NCBI GenBank assembly: GCA_046753625.1
Contig: JBHHUB010000209.1
Span: forward strand, 1 to 6,212
Reading direction: 5' to 3'
Length of the DNA stretch: 6,212 nt
DNA from: JADFOB01 sp046753625
GTDB lineage: Bacteria; Planctomycetota; Phycisphaerae; UBA1845
This document shows positions 6,141 through 6,212 of this stretch, one piece after another. Within the stretch, counting starts at the first letter, position 1; every line of letters starts with the position of its first letter. The notes below the pieces were generated by a model. The model saw only the letters and a list, made by a program, of their open reading frames with translations. It was not told the DNA's origin and made no database searches. The translations under genes and the position numbers were made by a program.

Positions 6141-6212
6141 GCGCTCGTAGCTCAGTCGGATAGAGCATCGGTTTCCTAACCGTCCCATACCTGCACTCAG
6201 CAGCTCAGAATC
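6141..6212 (+). tRNA. tRNA-Arg (anticodon CCT), 5' half only; 3' half not recognisable
   Basis: The 5' half is canonical. The acceptor strand GCGCTCG is at 6141-6147 and TA at positions 8-9. The D arm has GCTC (6150-6153) pairing with GAGC (6163-6166) around AGTCGGATA, and the 5' anticodon stem is TCGGT (6168-6172). The loop TTCCTAA (6173-6179) gives anticodon CCT (6175-6177). After this the gene breaks down. The 3' anticodon stem should read ACCGA but CCGTC follows, as if one A were missing. No variable region, T-arm GTTCRA or returning acceptor strand (CGAGCGC) appears before the window ends 29 bases later. The 3' boundary given here is simply the window end. Possible causes are an assembly error at a contig end, a disrupted gene, or an intron; the last has no positive support. 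Confidence 0.6.

Noticed and set aside
5886..6188. A 100-codon - strand open frame covering the last intergenic region.
   Set aside because: It runs through the tRNA 5' half and the hairpin region, and overlaps the end of the preceding gene. No ribosome-binding site or recognised domain supports it.
6178..6212. A group I intron in the tRNA-Arg(CCT) anticodon loop, a known insertion site in some bacteria.
   Set aside because: The first 35 bases after CCT contain no GGG internal guide sequence that could pair with the 5' exon, and the window ends too soon to show any intron core.
1..6212. CRISPR arrays, insertion sequences or attachment sites.
   Set aside because: No regularly spaced direct repeats, transposase motifs or terminal inverted repeats were seen on either strand.

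Overview
This is a GC-rich window, about 60% G+C by eye, with every convincing gene on the + strand. The gene set fits a Planctomycetota or related PVC-type bacterium. The main evidence is the co-directional cluster of a long NfeD protease-like protein, a short NfeD protein and the flotillin-like FloA. Ribosome-binding sites are inconsistent between genes, which also fits. This taxonomic placement is an inference; no rRNA or other decisive marker is present.

Region 1 (1-1485) holds two metabolic genes. The first is the 3' part of hutI (imidazolonepropionase, histidine degradation), cut off by the window edge. After 21 bases comes an apparently complete fcl (GDP-L-fucose synthase, nucleotide-sugar biosynthesis). 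The two share a strand and a short gap but no pathway. Region 2 (1486-1681) is a real intergenic break, with an 8-bp perfect hairpin followed by a good sigma70-type promoter (TTGTCG, 17-base spacer, TAAAAT).

Region 3 (1682-5947) looks like one transcription unit of four genes. Gene 1 is a 601-residue secreted and membrane-bound NfeD protein with a ClpP-class serine protease domain and an unusually large acidic insertion. Gene 2 is a 163-residue short NfeD protein with membrane helices and an OB-fold. Gene 3 is a 346-residue FloA scaffold with an SPFH domain and EA-rich coiled coil. Gene 4 encodes a 235-residue protein with one membrane helix, a long disordered Pro/Ala/Arg-rich linker and a short ordered C-terminal motif. 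NfeD and flotillin proteins are known partners in membrane microdomains. The fourth gene has no recognised function and is the best candidate here for an undescribed component.

Region 4 (5948-6212) contains hairpins after the last gene, a compact pair of stem-loops, and the 5' half of a tRNA-Arg(CCT). The tRNA loses its expected sequence after the anticodon arm. This may be an assembly artefact at a contig end or a disrupted tRNA gene.
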